A stretch of DNA of 64,000 bases. Source: Laspinema palackyanum D2a. Lineage in GTDB: Bacteria > Cyanobacteriota > Cyanobacteriia > Cyanobacteriales > Laspinemataceae. Where the stretch lies: assembly GCA_025370845.1 (NCBI GenBank), contig JAMXFF010000013.1, positions 83,934 through 147,933 on the forward strand, in the 5' to 3' direction. Position 1 is the first letter of the stretch; each line of letters begins with the position of its first letter. Positions 36,717 through 46,420 of this stretch are shown one piece after another. The position numbers were made by a program, and so were the translations under genes. The notes under the pieces are model-generated. The model was not told the DNA's origin and did no database searches. It saw only the letters and a list, made by a program, of their open reading frames with translations.

Positions 36717-37145
36717 TTATGCTAAGGTTTCCGGACAATACCCCAACCCTTGCACAAATTGTTCGCGAAACTCCTCAATTTCACTCAAATCAGGATGACC
36801 GTGAGAGACAACCGCAATCTGATAGCGGCGCATCACTTCAATGGGAGACTGTTCATTTTCCAAGGCCCAGAGCGCCATTTGCAAGCGGATACTCGGTTGA
36901 CCGGGGATTCCGAGTTCATTCATAAAGGCTCGAAAATCCCCATCCTGCTGCCGTTTGAGGGGGTGATTCATTTTCACCCGCACAATCCATCCATCGATTT
37001 GATGAATCACGCTCAGGAAGCGAACCGGGAGATTCGCGCTTGTGTTAAGATATTCCGCAACTCTTAGGGTTAGACTGGCATTCGCCAGGTGATAGAGGTA
37101 ATCCATCTTCACCAATTTCCGTATTCTTGGACAATAATGAGTCAT
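36717..37145 (-). CDS. Conserved-type hypothetical protein
   Basis: 142 residues from ATG 37145; an internal ATG (MDYLYHLANASLTLR, 37106) would give 129 residues and has a weak GGTGAAG site. The protein is soluble with mixed alpha/beta character (LRVAEYLNT, VIHQIDGWIVRVKM, DFRAFMNELGIPG, IEEFREQFVQGLGY) and no signal or membrane helix. I do not recognise the family. It is convergent with yraN, the stops being 62 bases apart, and divergent from queA across a long gap. Confidence 0.65.
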   Translation of the reverse strand: MTHYCPRIRKLVKMDYLYHLANASLTLRVAEYLNTSANLPVRFLSVIHQIDGWIVRVKMNHPLKRQQDGDFRAFMNELGIPGQPSIRLQMALWALENEQSPIEVMRRYQIAVVSHGHPDLSEIEEFREQFVQGLGYCPETLA

Positions 37146-37778
37146 CTGGTTTGTCCGGTGGGTTAGTTGATTGCTTGTTGGCTCAGGAACCTAGTTTTCC
37201 CCATCCCTAGCAAAGCGTTAATAACTCTAGCCCTTGGACTTGGTAGCGCCAGGGAAAACTTGGCTACATGAGTTCAGGCCGGTGCCAGGAAAGGAATCCA
37301 GATGCTTTGCGTTCTCATGGAATTTAAAACAGACCCAACTGAAGTAGGGAAGAATTGAACCTTCTGAGAGATGTGACTTTAGAGGAGGTGTTCGGTGGGA
37401 AAAATCTGGAGATTTTGCCAACTTTGTTTAGGGTTTGATCGGCTTTGATCCAATTCACCCCTCTCCTCGTCATCCTTCGATCGCATAACCATCAAAGCTC
37501 CATCTTCTATTGTGGCGATCGCCTGGTTTTTCTAACATGGGTAAGATCCCTCTGATGATATGGGGAAGTCTACCCAAGTTCTTACACTTACCCAGGGATT
37601 ACCTTTCTTTAAACATTTCTTAAGCTATCCTAGGTATTTATCACCAGGTTTCTCTCAACCCTTCACTCCCTTGTTATTCAATTTAGCCGATTTAAAAAAT
37701 AAAAGTTTAAGTGCTCAAACTTTACATTATAATTTTCTATCTTAGCACAAGATTCAACCGAATAAATCCCTTTTTGGG
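37146..37778. other. Intergenic region upstream of queA
   Basis: 633 bases between divergent genes. I see no gene, strong repeat or terminator. A possible tRNA T-arm on the minus strand at about 37350-37366 has no matching acceptor stem and is rejected. AT-rich DNA at 37600-37745 likely holds the queA promoter. Confidence 0.5.
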
Positions 37779-38957
37779 ATGACAAGTATGTTCCCTAACG
37801 AAATCGATTCTGAGAGCCTAACATCCCCGGTCAACACCCTCAATGGCCCAACCCACAGTAATACCGGGGGCGATCGCACCCTATCCGGATATGACTACGA
37901 CCTGCCGGAAGACCGCATCGCTCAGAATCCGGTCACCCCTCGGGATAGTTCTCGCTTGCTCGTGGTGGACTCCCCCACCAGTCATCAGCATCGGAGATTC
38001 CGAGACCTCCCCGAACTCCTAGAACCCGGTGACTTACTGGTTCTCAACAATACTCGGGTGATGCCTGCTAGACTCTACGGCTATAAATCCACGGGTACAG
38101 CTGTTGAGGTCCTGCTACTAGAAGAACAACAGGAAAACCAGTGGTTAGGATTAGTCAAACCGGGTCGGCGTTTAAAACCCGGGGCCCTGATTCAGTTTCC
38201 TGCGCCAGACCATCCCGAGGGCGAACCTTTATCAAACTCAACTTTGTGGGCCACGGTGTTAGCGACTGATGACGCGACGGGGGGGAGAATCTTGCAATTT
38301 GAAGCGGCACCGGGGACGTCCGTCCGGGACTTGCTGGAGTCTTATGGACAGGTGCCGTTACCGCCTTATATTACTCAATCTGTCGCTTCACCGGACCAAT
38401 ATCAAACGGTTTATGCCGAAGAGTCTGGATCCGCAGCCGCACCCACGGCGGGGTTGCACTTTACGGAAGAATTGCTCGATCGCCTGGAAGCGAAGGGAAT
38501 AAATCGGGCCTTTGTTACCTTGCACGTCGGAGTCGGAACCTTTCGCCCGGTGGAAGTTGAGGATGTCACCCGCCATCAAATGCATGAAGAGTGGGTGCAA
38601 GTGCCGCCGGAAACCGTGGAAAAAATCCGCGAGACGAAAGCGCGGGGGAATCGCGTGATTGCGGTGGGAACCACCGGGGTGCGATCGCTCGAAGGTGCAG
38701 CAGCAGTCTCTGGGGAATTGCAGCCATTTTGTGGCAAGACTGATTTATTTATCTACCCGGGATATCAGTGGCGCGTCGTTGATGGATTGATTACCAATTT
38801 TCATCTACCGCGATCGAGCTTGCTGATGTTGGTGAGTGCATTAATCGGGCGCGATCGCCTGTTGGGGTTGTATCGGGAGGCGATCGCGCAGGAGTATCGC
38901 TTTTATTCCTTTGGGGACGCGATGATCATTTTGCCTGCCGCCAAGACTGGCGTCTGA
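37779..38957 (+). CDS. queA: S-adenosylmethionine:tRNA ribosyltransferase-isomerase
   Basis: 392 residues. QueA transfers and rearranges the ribosyl group of SAM onto preQ1 in tRNA wobble position 34, the penultimate step of queuosine synthesis. Conserved blocks are present: [113 protein letters not shown]. The first 35 residues are an extra Ser/Thr/Asn-rich N-terminus before the core. A terminator follows at 38977-39018. Confidence 0.95.
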   Translation: MTSMFPNEIDSESLTSPVNTLNGPTHSNTGGDRTLSGYDYDLPEDRIAQNPVTPRDSSRLLVVDSPTSHQHRRFRDLPELLEPGDLLVLNNTRVMPARLYGYKSTGTAVEVLLLEEQQENQWLGLVKPGRRLKPGALIQFPAPDHPEGEPLSNSTLWATVLATDDATGGRILQFEAAPGTSVRDLLESYGQVPLPPYITQSVASPDQYQTVYAEESGSAAAPTAGLHFTEELLDRLEAKGINRAFVTLHVGVGTFRPVEVEDVTRHQMHEEWVQVPPETVEKIRETKARGNRVIAVGTTGVRSLEGAAAVSGELQPFCGKTDLFIYPGYQWRVVDGLITNFHLPRSSLLMLVSALIGRDRLLGLYREAIAQEYRFYSFGDAMIILPAAKTGV

Positions 38958-38976
38958 GCCTCCTAAAAAATTAAGC

Positions 38977-39018
38977 ATCAAGCACTTGACAAATGGCAAT
39001 GCTTCATGCTTGATTTTT
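38977..39018 (+). terminator. Rho-independent terminator of queA
   Basis: ATCAAGCA at 38977-38984 pairs with TGCTTGAT at 39007-39014, followed by TTTT. It starts 20 bases after the queA stop. Confidence 0.75.
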
Positions 39019-39078
39019 CCCCTGAACGGATAGCAAGACGCGATCGCCCGCGTCTTGACCATCAAGGAACCCCAACCT

Positions 39079-39258
39079 TTAGGATTCTTCGTCCTCGTCA
39101 TCTTCGTCAGAAGGATAGACAAAACCCGTAGAACGTCCGGTCAATACCGACTTGCCGAGGGACAGGGCTTTTTGAGCTTGCAAAGCTGCTTTGTTCTTCC
39201 AAGTCGCTTTGCGTTTATCGCGCTTGGATTTCGAGGTTTTCTTCTTGGGAACCGCCAT
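39079..39258 (-). CDS. rpmF: 50S ribosomal protein L32
   Basis: 59 residues, [18 protein letters not shown] then [20 protein letters not shown] and an acidic tail [11 protein letters not shown]. The N-terminal [13 protein letters not shown] and following basic block are diagnostic of L32. This form lacks the zinc-binding Cys pairs of some bacterial L32 proteins, as is normal for cyanobacteria, and carries an unusually acidic C-terminus. The gene is monocistronic, antisense to the region behind queA. Confidence 0.95.
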   Translation of the reverse strand: MAVPKKKTSKSKRDKRKATWKNKAALQAQKALSLGKSVLTGRSTGFVYPSDEDDEDEES

Positions 39259-39393
39259 AACCTGAATGACTCAAATTTTTGACAACCTTTCCATTTTAAG
39301 CCATAATCTTGACTCTGCGATCGCACCGCGAGTCGTTTACTGCTTTCTGGGGTAAAAAATTTTCACACCCTACCCAGTTTTCCCCCTGGCTCC

Positions 39394-40236
39394 TCATGGG
39401 TGCAAATTTTCATGCTCGATCACAAACACATTGGCATACAGATTCGCTAAAACCTGTTGTCCCTGTTGGGTCAGCCCTAGGTAAGGTAGGGCCTCCTGAA
39501 TGTAAGGATAAACGCTTTCCCAATAAACCCGAGGATATTTGGCCCGCAGATCCCCAGGGTTCTCGTATCCCAGTTTTGCATTCATGCCTATTTCTTCAAA
39601 TTCATAGAACAGGGCACTAATCTTTTTCAAATATCTGGGATCGCTGAGTTGGCCGACTAGGGCCGCCGCCCGCACCAGTGCCGGATAAGTGCCAGTTTCC
39701 TGAGAATCCTCAACCATTGGCATGGGAAACCGCGTCAGTTCGATATTTCGCTTGAGGGCTTCAGCATCAATCAGTTTATGGCCGCCAAAGCGCTCTTGAA
39801 TAAACAGCTTATCGCGATCGACGCGATAGGGTGTCAAGCTGGCAGAGGTCGCCCCTTCAGGCAGAGTCACCGTTTCGCCATTGCAACCCGTGGCATAGAG
39901 TCCAGCTACTGTGCGGTCCTGTTTGCAAACCCCCTTGACATAGCCGATATCGTGGCAGACCAGAGAAATGATAAAGTGCAGCCAATCTTCACAAGAAACG
40001 CCCCCCTCACGGATGTGTTTCCCCCGCAAGATCTCTTGTCCCACTAACGTGATGTTAATGGTGTGCTCGATATTGTGGTACAAGGCATCGGTATTGGCCA
40101 GGTTCTCTAGGGCCATGTGGCCCGCCCAACCGATAATATCCGCATAGTCTGGTTTCAAACCCCCGTATGTCCGGGCATAACCTGCTTTAAGCTGGCGCAC
40201 GAAGTCATCAATCAAGATTTCCGTGGTATTAAACAT
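39394..40236 (-). CDS. HD-domain metal-dependent phosphohydrolase
   Basis: 280 residues, soluble. HD-superfamily metal ligands are visible: H54 and H58 (YHNIEH) and H95-D96 (LVCHDIGY), with a further Asp (QLSDPRYLKK) in the place of the last ligand. The body is helical. Members of this cyanobacterial group are structurally known HD hydrolases of unknown substrate, likely a nucleotide or cyclic nucleotide. ATG 40236 has no strong ribosome site. It stands alone; the plus-strand neighbour is 475 bases away. Confidence 0.85.
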   Translation of the reverse strand: MFNTTEILIDDFVRQLKAGYARTYGGLKPDYADIIGWAGHMALENLANTDALYHNIEHTINITLVGQEILRGKHIREGGVSCEDWLHFIISLVCHDIGYVKGVCKQDRTVAGLYATGCNGETVTLPEGATSASLTPYRVDRDKLFIQERFGGHKLIDAEALKRNIELTRFPMPMVEDSQETGTYPALVRAAALVGQLSDPRYLKKISALFYEFEEIGMNAKLGYENPGDLRAKYPRVYWESVYPYIQEALPYLGLTQQGQQVLANLYANVFVIEHENLHP

Positions 40237-40711
40237 ATCCCCTTCTGCCTGTTATTATTTGCGCTTGGTTACCCTGGAGGGGCCAAAAACGCCGAGTAGA
40301 CCGCAAACGTTGCTCCTGTCAATCATAAAAACTCGGATTGGTGAGCTTGAACCAGAGAATATAGGTGCTGGTATTCAGTGTAGACAATTGGGTGACCTCA
40401 GCGGTGAAAATACAGACTCCGACTCCGACGCCGGTTCCCTTGGGAACGGGGGTGAGAGTGGGGTCCCACCTTGATTGGATGTAGAGACCCGAAATGAGGC
40501 GTCTCTGGCAACTGGGGACTGGCCTTCCCTAGCCGTTTTTTCAATATACGGTTTTCTGGTCTACTTCAATGATGGAGATCCTCGGGGGTCGCGATCTAGA
40601 TCACACCGATAAGCCGGATGCGATCGCATCGTAGAAAAGCAGAATCGCTATGATCTATATCATATTGATCCTACGGATTTTCAGTGGAAATTATAGGTTT
40701 CCAAAAGAACA
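40237..40711. other. Intergenic region between divergent genes
   Basis: 475 bases upstream of both the HD hydrolase and the small conserved gene. It has short palindromic motifs (GATCTAGATC near 40593 and GATCTATATCATATTGATC near 40652) that may be operator-like, but I see no gene. Confidence 0.4.
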
Positions 40712-40912
40712 ATGGAACTAACCGCAGCCATGTCTCAAGTCCCGCTGGAAGAATTATACGGTCAAGTCATGTTCTCTAATGTGGTGACTCGTGCCGATCG
40801 CCAACAGCTTAAAGCCGCTCTTTTAAAAGATTGCTTGAGCGAAGACGAACAAGCCATCATTGACCGAGTGCTTTATAACGTCCGCCGGGGATGGCTCCAG
40901 CTTATCGATTGA
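40712..40912 (+). CDS. Small conserved cyanobacterial-type protein
   Basis: 66 residues, MELTAAMSQVPLEELYGQVM then FSNVVTRADRQQLKAALL, DEQAIIDRVLYNVRRGWLQLID. It is an all-helical soluble protein with coherent amphipathic helices and coding-like composition. I believe such 65-70-residue proteins are widespread in cyanobacteria but cannot name the family or function. There is no clear operon partner. Confidence 0.7.
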   Translation: MELTAAMSQVPLEELYGQVMFSNVVTRADRQQLKAALLKDCLSEDEQAIIDRVLYNVRRGWLQLID

Positions 40913-41365
40913 ACTCCCTCCCACCCCCTTATAAAAAAACCTGCTTCTGACTTTAAGCAGTGACTACGGTATCCTTATTATTCATTTTGTCCGATTTGAT
41001 ATTTCGGATGCTGCCTCGTGGGGTTTTTTTCTCAACCTGTCAGCATCCTTTGGCTTTTCATCTCTCCATTTATTTTTCCGGCCCCCAGAATCCTCGAAGG
41101 GAACAAAATCTCCATGAACGTCCCTCGGCTGTAGCGAGAATTGAGGGCAATTTTTTAGGCTCATTTAGGGTTGGATACCAAAGTCCGGTTCAAACCCATT
41201 TTCTCTTGATCCCCCCCTTCTCGGGCTTTGTCCCGATAGCCCCACCCTTGAGGATGCGGGTTTTTAGTGCAAGGGAGAAGTCAGACCCTAGAGGGGGTAA
41301 ATATTCAGAGCGATCGCCCCGATAAAAATGCTACGATAAGGGAGACGTTTAGGCGGGTGCGACTC
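40913..41365. other. Intergenic region upstream of psb28
   Basis: 453 bases. A short stem CTGCTT/AAGCAG at about 40942-40961 lies behind the small gene without a T tract. The frames in this stretch have no supported features. The psb28 promoter should be in the right part. Confidence 0.4.
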
Positions 41366-41722
41366 GTGAGTGTCTCCATACAATTTATCAAGGGATTAGA
41401 TGAGGAACTCGGCGGAATTAGTCTGCGAAAAGGCCGAAACTCGGGAACGAAAACCGTAGTATTGTTCTTTGAACGGGTTCAGGCTATGGAAAAAGGCCGA
41501 AGTTTTATTAATAAAATAGAAACCTTAAATTTGTGTGATGAAGAAGGAGAAATTAAAGTCATTCCCAGCGGGATGAAATTTCAATTTGTGGATGATGATA
41601 ATCTCTCCCAAGCTGAATGTTCGTTTGAGGTGACTTCTGATGAATCCTGGGAACGGGTGATGAGATTTTTGCACCGCTATGCCGATGCATACGGGTTTGA
41701 ATTTCAAGAACCCAAAGTCTAA
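41366..41722 (+). CDS. psb28: Photosystem II assembly protein Psb28
   Basis: 118 residues. GTG at 41366 is chosen as start because it gives the family's N-terminus (M-SVSIQFIKGLDEE); the frame is open another 33 codons upstream with no match. Psb28 motifs follow: ISLRKGRNSGTKTVVLFFE, QAMEKGRSF, MYLxDEEGE-like LNLCDEEGEI and the C-terminal SWERVMRFLHRYADAYGFEF. Psb28 binds the cytosolic face of PSII intermediates (CP47/RC47) during assembly and repair. AGGCGGG about ten bases upstream may be the ribosome site. Confidence 0.93.
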   Translation: MSVSIQFIKGLDEELGGISLRKGRNSGTKTVVLFFERVQAMEKGRSFINKIETLNLCDEEGEIKVIPSGMKFQFVDDDNLSQAECSFEVTSDESWERVMRFLHRYADAYGFEFQEPKV

Positions 41723-41838
41723 GCTTTCTTCTGGGGCGATCGCGAATTCGAGGGCGATTAGCTGGAATCCACGAGATTGATTGAGTCTCGCCATTTTCCC
41801 GGATCCCAACGTAACTGGCACCTCAATCCCGAATTTCT

Positions 41839-41884
41839 GTATCAAAAACTACAAAAACCCAGGACAGGGCGGTGATACTAAGGT
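41839..41884 (+). promoter_or_regulatory. Putative NtcA-activated promoter of glnB
   Basis: GTA-N8-TAC (GTATCAAAAACTAC) at 41839-41852 matches the NtcA consensus exactly, and GATACT at 41874-41879, 21 bases further, can serve as a -10 element. This spacing is that of class II NtcA-activated promoters, and glnB is a known NtcA target in cyanobacteria. It lies about 55-95 bases upstream of the start codon. NtcA would activate under nitrogen limitation (2-oxoglutarate). Confidence 0.7.
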
Positions 41885-41922
41885 ACGATGCAGGTTACGC
41901 AATCAGCAGTTCAACAGCGTGA

Positions 41923-42273
<351 letters not shown>

Positions 42274-42328
42274 AACCTAGAGAAAGAATTAAGACTCCCG
42301 AATTGAGACTCAATTCTCTGTTCTTTTC

Positions 42329-42366
42329 AAATCTCCCCCCAACCGAAGTTGGAGGGGGATTTTTTA
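42329..42366. terminator. Bidirectional terminator between glnB and rdgB
   Basis: AATCTCCCCCCAAC and GTTGGAGGGGGATT pair with two imperfect positions around a CGAA loop and are followed by a TTTTTT run on the plus strand, with A-rich flank for the minus strand. It separates the convergent genes glnB and rdgB; the rdgB stop is inside its right flank. Confidence 0.85.
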
Positions 42367-42969
42367 TGAAAAATCTAGGGTAGCTAACTCAGGCAGGAGA
42401 ATCTTAAAAGCCAGACCCCGATGACTCAGCCGTTTTTTAGTCTCGGGGTCCATTTCCGCAAAGGACTGACGCTGTTCGGTGTGGTAAAAAATGGGGTCGT
42501 AACCAAACCCGTTATTTCCCCGGGGACGGTGGAGGATCCGACCCGGACAAATCCCTTCCGCTTGTAAGGCAATCGAACCATCGGGACGGGCGATCGCGAT
42601 TGCACAGACAAACTGGGCCTCTCGATTCAGTTCACTGCCTAACTCAAACAGCAGGCGCTCAATCCGTTCGGGGTCCGTGGCACCATAACGAGCGGAAAAA
42701 ATCCCGGGACTGCCATCGAGGGCATCCACAGCCAACCCCGAATCATCGGCGATCGCCCATTGTCCCGTTGCGATCGCCACCTCCGACGCCTTAAGCACTG
42801 CATTCTCCATAAAAGTCTCGCCGGTCTCCTCCACGTCGATTTCCGGGGGTTTGAGCTGCAATTCCCAGCCTAAGTCTCCCAAATAAGCCTCCATTTCTTC
42901 GAGTTTACCGGGATTGCTCGTGGCAACCACCAGGGTTTTTTGGGTTTCAGGTTGTGATTCTAAATTCAT
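42364..42969 (-). CDS. rdgB: Non-canonical purine NTP pyrophosphatase (RdgB/HAM1)
   Basis: 201 residues. It hydrolyses dITP, ITP and XTP to monophosphates, keeping deaminated purines out of DNA and RNA. Family blocks: VVATSNPGKLEEM (triphosphate binding), EETGETFMENAVLKA, AIADDSGLAVDAL (metal-binding Asp), GIFSARYG, FVCAIAIARPDG, GNNGFGYDPIF, SFAEMDPETKKRLSHRGLAF. Full length and complete. Convergent with glnB; upstream lies a repeat element and the phosphohexomutase gene, also on the minus strand. Confidence 0.96.
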   Translation of the reverse strand: MNLESQPETQKTLVVATSNPGKLEEMEAYLGDLGWELQLKPPEIDVEETGETFMENAVLKASEVAIATGQWAIADDSGLAVDALDGSPGIFSARYGATDPERIERLLFELGSELNREAQFVCAIAIARPDGSIALQAEGICPGRILHRPRGNNGFGYDPIFYHTEQRQSFAEMDPETKKRLSHRGLAFKILLPELATLDFS

Positions 42970-43050
42970 CGTAGGAAGAGAGATTCTGTATCAAAAGTTT
43001 CAGCAATTGGGGTTTGACGGTTCAGAGGGTGGGGTCCTCGTGTAACTCCT

Positions 43051-43297
43051 CCTCCGGTCCCCTCCCCTTAGTAAGGGGAGGGTTAGGGTGGGGTTCTTTT
43101 GACGTGGCGATTCCCTACGGGATAGCTCCGCTTACCGCCACTTGCGCCTCACTCACAGGAGGCGATTCCCTACGGGATAGCTCCGCTTACCGCGCCTATA
43201 TGGAGCCGGGTGCCAACCTCTTTCCTAGTGACCTGCTTAAGCAGGTCACGAAGACCCCACCCTAACCCTCCCCTTACCAAGGGGAGGGGACCGGAGG
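43051..43297. mobile_element. MITE-like element with 45-bp terminal inverted repeats
   Basis: Left arm 43051-43095 starts CCTCCGGTCCCCTCCCC and right arm 43252-43297 ends with its near-perfect reverse complement. Each arm itself contains CCTCCCCTT-AGTA/CC-AAGGGGAGG-like short palindromes. Inside are two 33-bp direct repeats (43106-43138 and 43161-43193, starting GGCGATTCCCTACGGGATAG) and a palindrome GACCTGCTTAAGCAGGTC at 43230-43247. There is no open reading frame. It sits 34 bases after the phosphohexomutase stop. The structure is that of a non-autonomous miniature element. Confidence 0.7.
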
Positions 43298-43330
43298 TGC
43301 ACTTAAACGTAAAAGGCGTACTCTGGTAAG

Positions 43331-44803
43331 CTAAACTCCCTCGGCCCATTGTTTGGCCCAAGCTAAGGTATCACGGACTTGCTCTGGGGTACTTGCTTCG
43401 CAATAGAGACGCAAAACGGGTTCAGTGCCGCTAAAGCGAATCAGCAGCCAACTGTCATCGCTTAAGCGGAATTTGTAGCCATCAATGGTTAGACAATCCA
43501 CGACAGATTGACCGGCGATTTCCTTCAAGGTGGTGGTTTTGAGTTGTTCTCGCAGGCGATCGGCCACGGCCATACTACGCAGGGGTAAATCGATGCGGTC
43601 ATAGCTGAAGTGGTAGTCCGCTTGCTCTTGAGCGCGACGATAGAGGGTGCCTAATTCTAAGCCGGAGTGAACGATCGCCTCTAGGAGGTAAAGGGAAGAG
43701 AGCAAGGCATCCCGTTCTGGGACATGAGTGCCATATCCAATGCCGCCAGACTCTTCGCCGCCAATCAGGACGCGATTTTCCAGCATCCGATCGGCGATAT
43801 ATTTGAAGCCGATCGGGGTTTCCATCAGGGGCCGGTCGTACAATTTGGCGACTCGGGGAATTAGGTCGGAACCGCTGACGGTTTTGATAACGGCCCCCAT
43901 AAATCCGCGCCGTTTCGCCAGATGTTCGATTAAGACGGGGATTAAGATTTGGGAACTGAGGAAGGTGCCATCGCCATCGACGGCAGCAATGCGATCGGCA
44001 TCGCCATCGAAGACAAATCCGACGGATAAACCGGGATTGACCGATCGCCGGTGGGTTCGCATCTGGCGGAAGAGGGAGGAGAGGTAGCGCGGCAGGGGTT
44101 CTGGGGCACCGCCATCAAAGAGGGGGTCGCGATCGCTGTTAATTTCCTGCACCGGGACCTCTAGGATTTTACCTAATCCCGTGGCTCCCGCGCCATGCAT
44201 GGCATCCACAAACACCGTGAGTTGACCTTGGGCGACTGCCTCTTTAATCCGGGCAATATCCACCATTGAGCGCAGCATTTCGCAGTAACTCGGCCAGATA
44301 TTGAACATCTCTAACTTTCCGGGGTTCCGGGAGGCGGACCCTAGAGGGTTCTTTTGTGCCAGTTGCGCTTCAATCCGTTGGGTGACTTCCGGAGGGACTG
44401 AACCTCCAAATGCGCCCTTGACTTTTAAGCCGAGGTAGGCTGCTGGATTATGGGAAGCGGTTAAGACAATGGCGCCGAGGGCCTTGCGTTGGTGGGCTAA
44501 CCAACTAAAGGCGGGGGTTGGGGCGTAGGTTTCGGACAACATCACGTCATACCCGACAGATTGGATGGACTCAGCCGCTGCTTGAGCAAAGGTTTCCGCC
44601 ATAAAACGGCGATCGAACCCGACGATAATGGTTCGGCTTCCCGTGGAGGGTCCGTAAACTTCCTCTAAAACCTGGGCGGCGATCGCCGCCACCCGGACCA
44701 CCCGCTCAAAGGTAAAATCAGCGGCAATCACACCGCGCCAACCATCGGTCCCAAACTTAATCGGGCTACCATTCACCGGGAGAGAGATGGGTGCAGAACT
44801 CAT
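43331..44803 (-). CDS. Phosphoglucomutase/phosphomannomutase family protein
   Basis: 490 residues, the alpha-D-phosphohexomutase fold with four domains. Visible sites: KFGTDGWRGVIA at the N-terminus, phosphoserine loop LTASHNPAAY, metal loop FVFDGDADRIAAVD, sugar loop GGEESGGIG and phosphate-binding RFSGTEPVLRLYCE. It interconverts hexose 1- and 6-phosphates (glucose and/or mannose), feeding glycogen, cell-wall and exopolysaccharide synthesis. The exact sugar preference cannot be read. The ATG at 44803 follows a 444-base intergenic region. Confidence 0.92.
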   Translation of the reverse strand: MSSAPISLPVNGSPIKFGTDGWRGVIAADFTFERVVRVAAIAAQVLEEVYGPSTGSRTIIVGFDRRFMAETFAQAAAESIQSVGYDVMLSETYAPTPAFSWLAHQRKALGAIVLTASHNPAAYLGLKVKGAFGGSVPPEVTQRIEAQLAQKNPLGSASRNPGKLEMFNIWPSYCEMLRSMVDIARIKEAVAQGQLTVFVDAMHGAGATGLGKILEVPVQEINSDRDPLFDGGAPEPLPRYLSSLFRQMRTHRRSVNPGLSVGFVFDGDADRIAAVDGDGTFLSSQILIPVLIEHLAKRRGFMGAVIKTVSGSDLIPRVAKLYDRPLMETPIGFKYIADRMLENRVLIGGEESGGIGYGTHVPERDALLSSLYLLEAIVHSGLELGTLYRRAQEQADYHFSYDRIDLPLRSMAVADRLREQLKTTTLKEIAGQSVVDCLTIDGYKFRLSDDSWLLIRFSGTEPVLRLYCEASTPEQVRDTLAWAKQWAEGV

Positions 44804-45247
44804 AAAGAAAGTGCCTCAAACCACAATAATTGTTAAAGAAATATCGACTTAGCCAGGATCCTAATCGACCCTCAGAGAATCAGAGCAAAATATAGATTGA
44901 CCCATAAGGTTTTGCACTCGGTGATTCCCGAGTCATCTCTGTCCTAAGCGTTTAAGATTTTATCAAAAAACTGGAGAGAACAAACAAGTTAAAACAGATT
45001 AGTGAGCAAAAGTTACTCCCCTTTAAAAGAGAGATTTGTGAGATATTTTAGACCGAAAGTTCATGAATCGACCCAATTGCCACCTTCACAGCGATCGGGT
45101 AGACCAATAATAGACCGAAGGCGCTTGTCCAAATGTAAATATTCGGTAATTTTTCGGGGACTGGGCCACTGGGAGCAATCCTTAAAACTGCTAAAATAAT
45201 TGAGTTCGTTTTATTCTCTTGTAAATTCAGGAAACCCGTAATCGAAT
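44804..45247. other. Intergenic region between divergent genes
   Basis: 444 bases between the phosphohexomutase and RTX genes. A GTG-started 65-codon frame at 45002-45199 has no recognisable features and is not called. The region should hold both promoters. Confidence 0.5.
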
Positions 45248-46420
45248 ATGGCTAATATCATTGGCACAGATCAGGCGGAACTCATCTTGGGAACCATTGA
45301 ATCCGATTCAATTTTGGGCTTAAAAGGTGAAGACACAATTGACGGAAGCTCAGGAAATAATACCCTCAACGGTAACCAGGGGGCAGATCTCATCATTGGC
45401 CGGGAAGGGGATGACTTCATGTTTGGGGGTCAAGGAAATGACGTCATTTATGGCGGCAGTGGGAATGACACCCTGTTTGGAAACTTAGACAATGACACCC
45501 TATTTGGGGAATCGGGAAACGATCTGCTATTAGGTGAGGCGGGACGGGATATTCTCTACGGGGGAGACGGAAATGATGTTTTACAGGGTGGGGATGATAA
45601 CGACACCCTCCTTGGGGAAAATGGGGATGATACCCTATTTGGAGAAGTAGGGGATGACGTCTTATTTGGCAATAAAGGCGACGATCTGGTCCTCGGGGGA
45701 CTGGGAGACGATAGCCTCTATGGTGGACGGGATGACGATAGTCTGTTTGGAGAAGACGGAAATGACCTGGTATTTGGAGATTTAGGAAATGATATCTTAA
45801 ACGGCAACCTGGGTAGCGATAGCTTAGATGGGGGAGAAGGCGAAGATACCCTCTATGGTGGACGTGGGGATGATAGCCTTTTTGGAGGTGCAGGAAGTGA
45901 TTGGCTCTTCGGCGGATTAGGTGCGGATACCTTGACGGGCAGCACTGGATCGGATTATTTTGTGTTGCAGTTAAATGCTGGGGTAGATCTGATTACTGAC
46001 TATAACCCTCAAGAGGATTTCTTAACCTTAGAGGAGGGTTTAGCATTCGGAGATCTGGACTTTAAAAATATTACGAATGTTGGTCCAGATAATAGTCTCA
46101 CCTCTAGTACCGCTATTTTGCTTAGAGATACGCAACGGATTGTTGCTCTGATATCGGGAGTGTCCGCCTCTGGTTTCACCGGGGCTGATTTTGTGGATAG
46201 TTCTGGAAAAGCGGTTTCTATCGAACGTCCCCCAGTGGAAGATAATACGACTTCGACGACTCAGAATTCTACAACGACTAATAATCTATTTGAGACGGGT
46301 TTGGCGGAGTTGTTTGCAACACCTCCACAAGACACTCTGGCATCCAATGTTAATCAAAATCTCCGCAGTGGATCTGATTTTTTGGCCTTGGATAATACGG
46401 ATACCCTGGCATTGATTTAA
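45248..46420 (+). CDS. RTX-type calcium-binding repeat protein
   Basis: 390 residues. From about 15 to 240 there are some 25 nonapeptide units of GGxGxDxLx type (GGSGNDTLFGN, GGDGNDVLQGG), forming a parallel beta roll that binds Ca2+. A C-terminal region (about 245-300: TGSTGSDYFVLQL, DLITDYNPQEDFLTL) is the usual RTX end module, followed by a Thr/Asn-rich tail. No N-terminal signal peptide, as expected for type I secretion, which uses a C-terminal signal. No type I transporter genes are near. It may be an extracellular surface or S-layer-type protein. Composition is Asp/Gly-rich, pI strongly acidic. Confidence 0.9.
   Translation: MANIIGTDQAELILGTIESDSILGLKGEDTIDGSSGNNTLNGNQGADLIIGREGDDFMFGGQGNDVIYGGSGNDTLFGNLDNDTLFGESGNDLLLGEAGRDILYGGDGNDVLQGGDDNDTLLGENGDDTLFGEVGDDVLFGNKGDDLVLGGLGDDSLYGGRDDDSLFGEDGNDLVFGDLGNDILNGNLGSDSLDGGEGEDTLYGGRGDDSLFGGAGSDWLFGGLGADTLTGSTGSDYFVLQLNAGVDLITDYNPQEDFLTLEEGLAFGDLDFKNITNVGPDNSLTSSTAILLRDTQRIVALISGVSASGFTGADFVDSSGKAVSIERPPVEDNTTSTTQNSTTTNNLFETGLAELFATPPQDTLASNVNQNLRSGSDFLALDNTDTLALI

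Noticed and set aside
37330-37380. Possible tRNA T-arm on the minus strand (GAAGG-TTCAATT-CTTCC)
   Set aside because: No acceptor, D or anticodon stems can be formed around it.
45002-45199. 65-codon frame upstream of the RTX gene
   Set aside because: GTG start, no ribosome site, no recognisable protein features.
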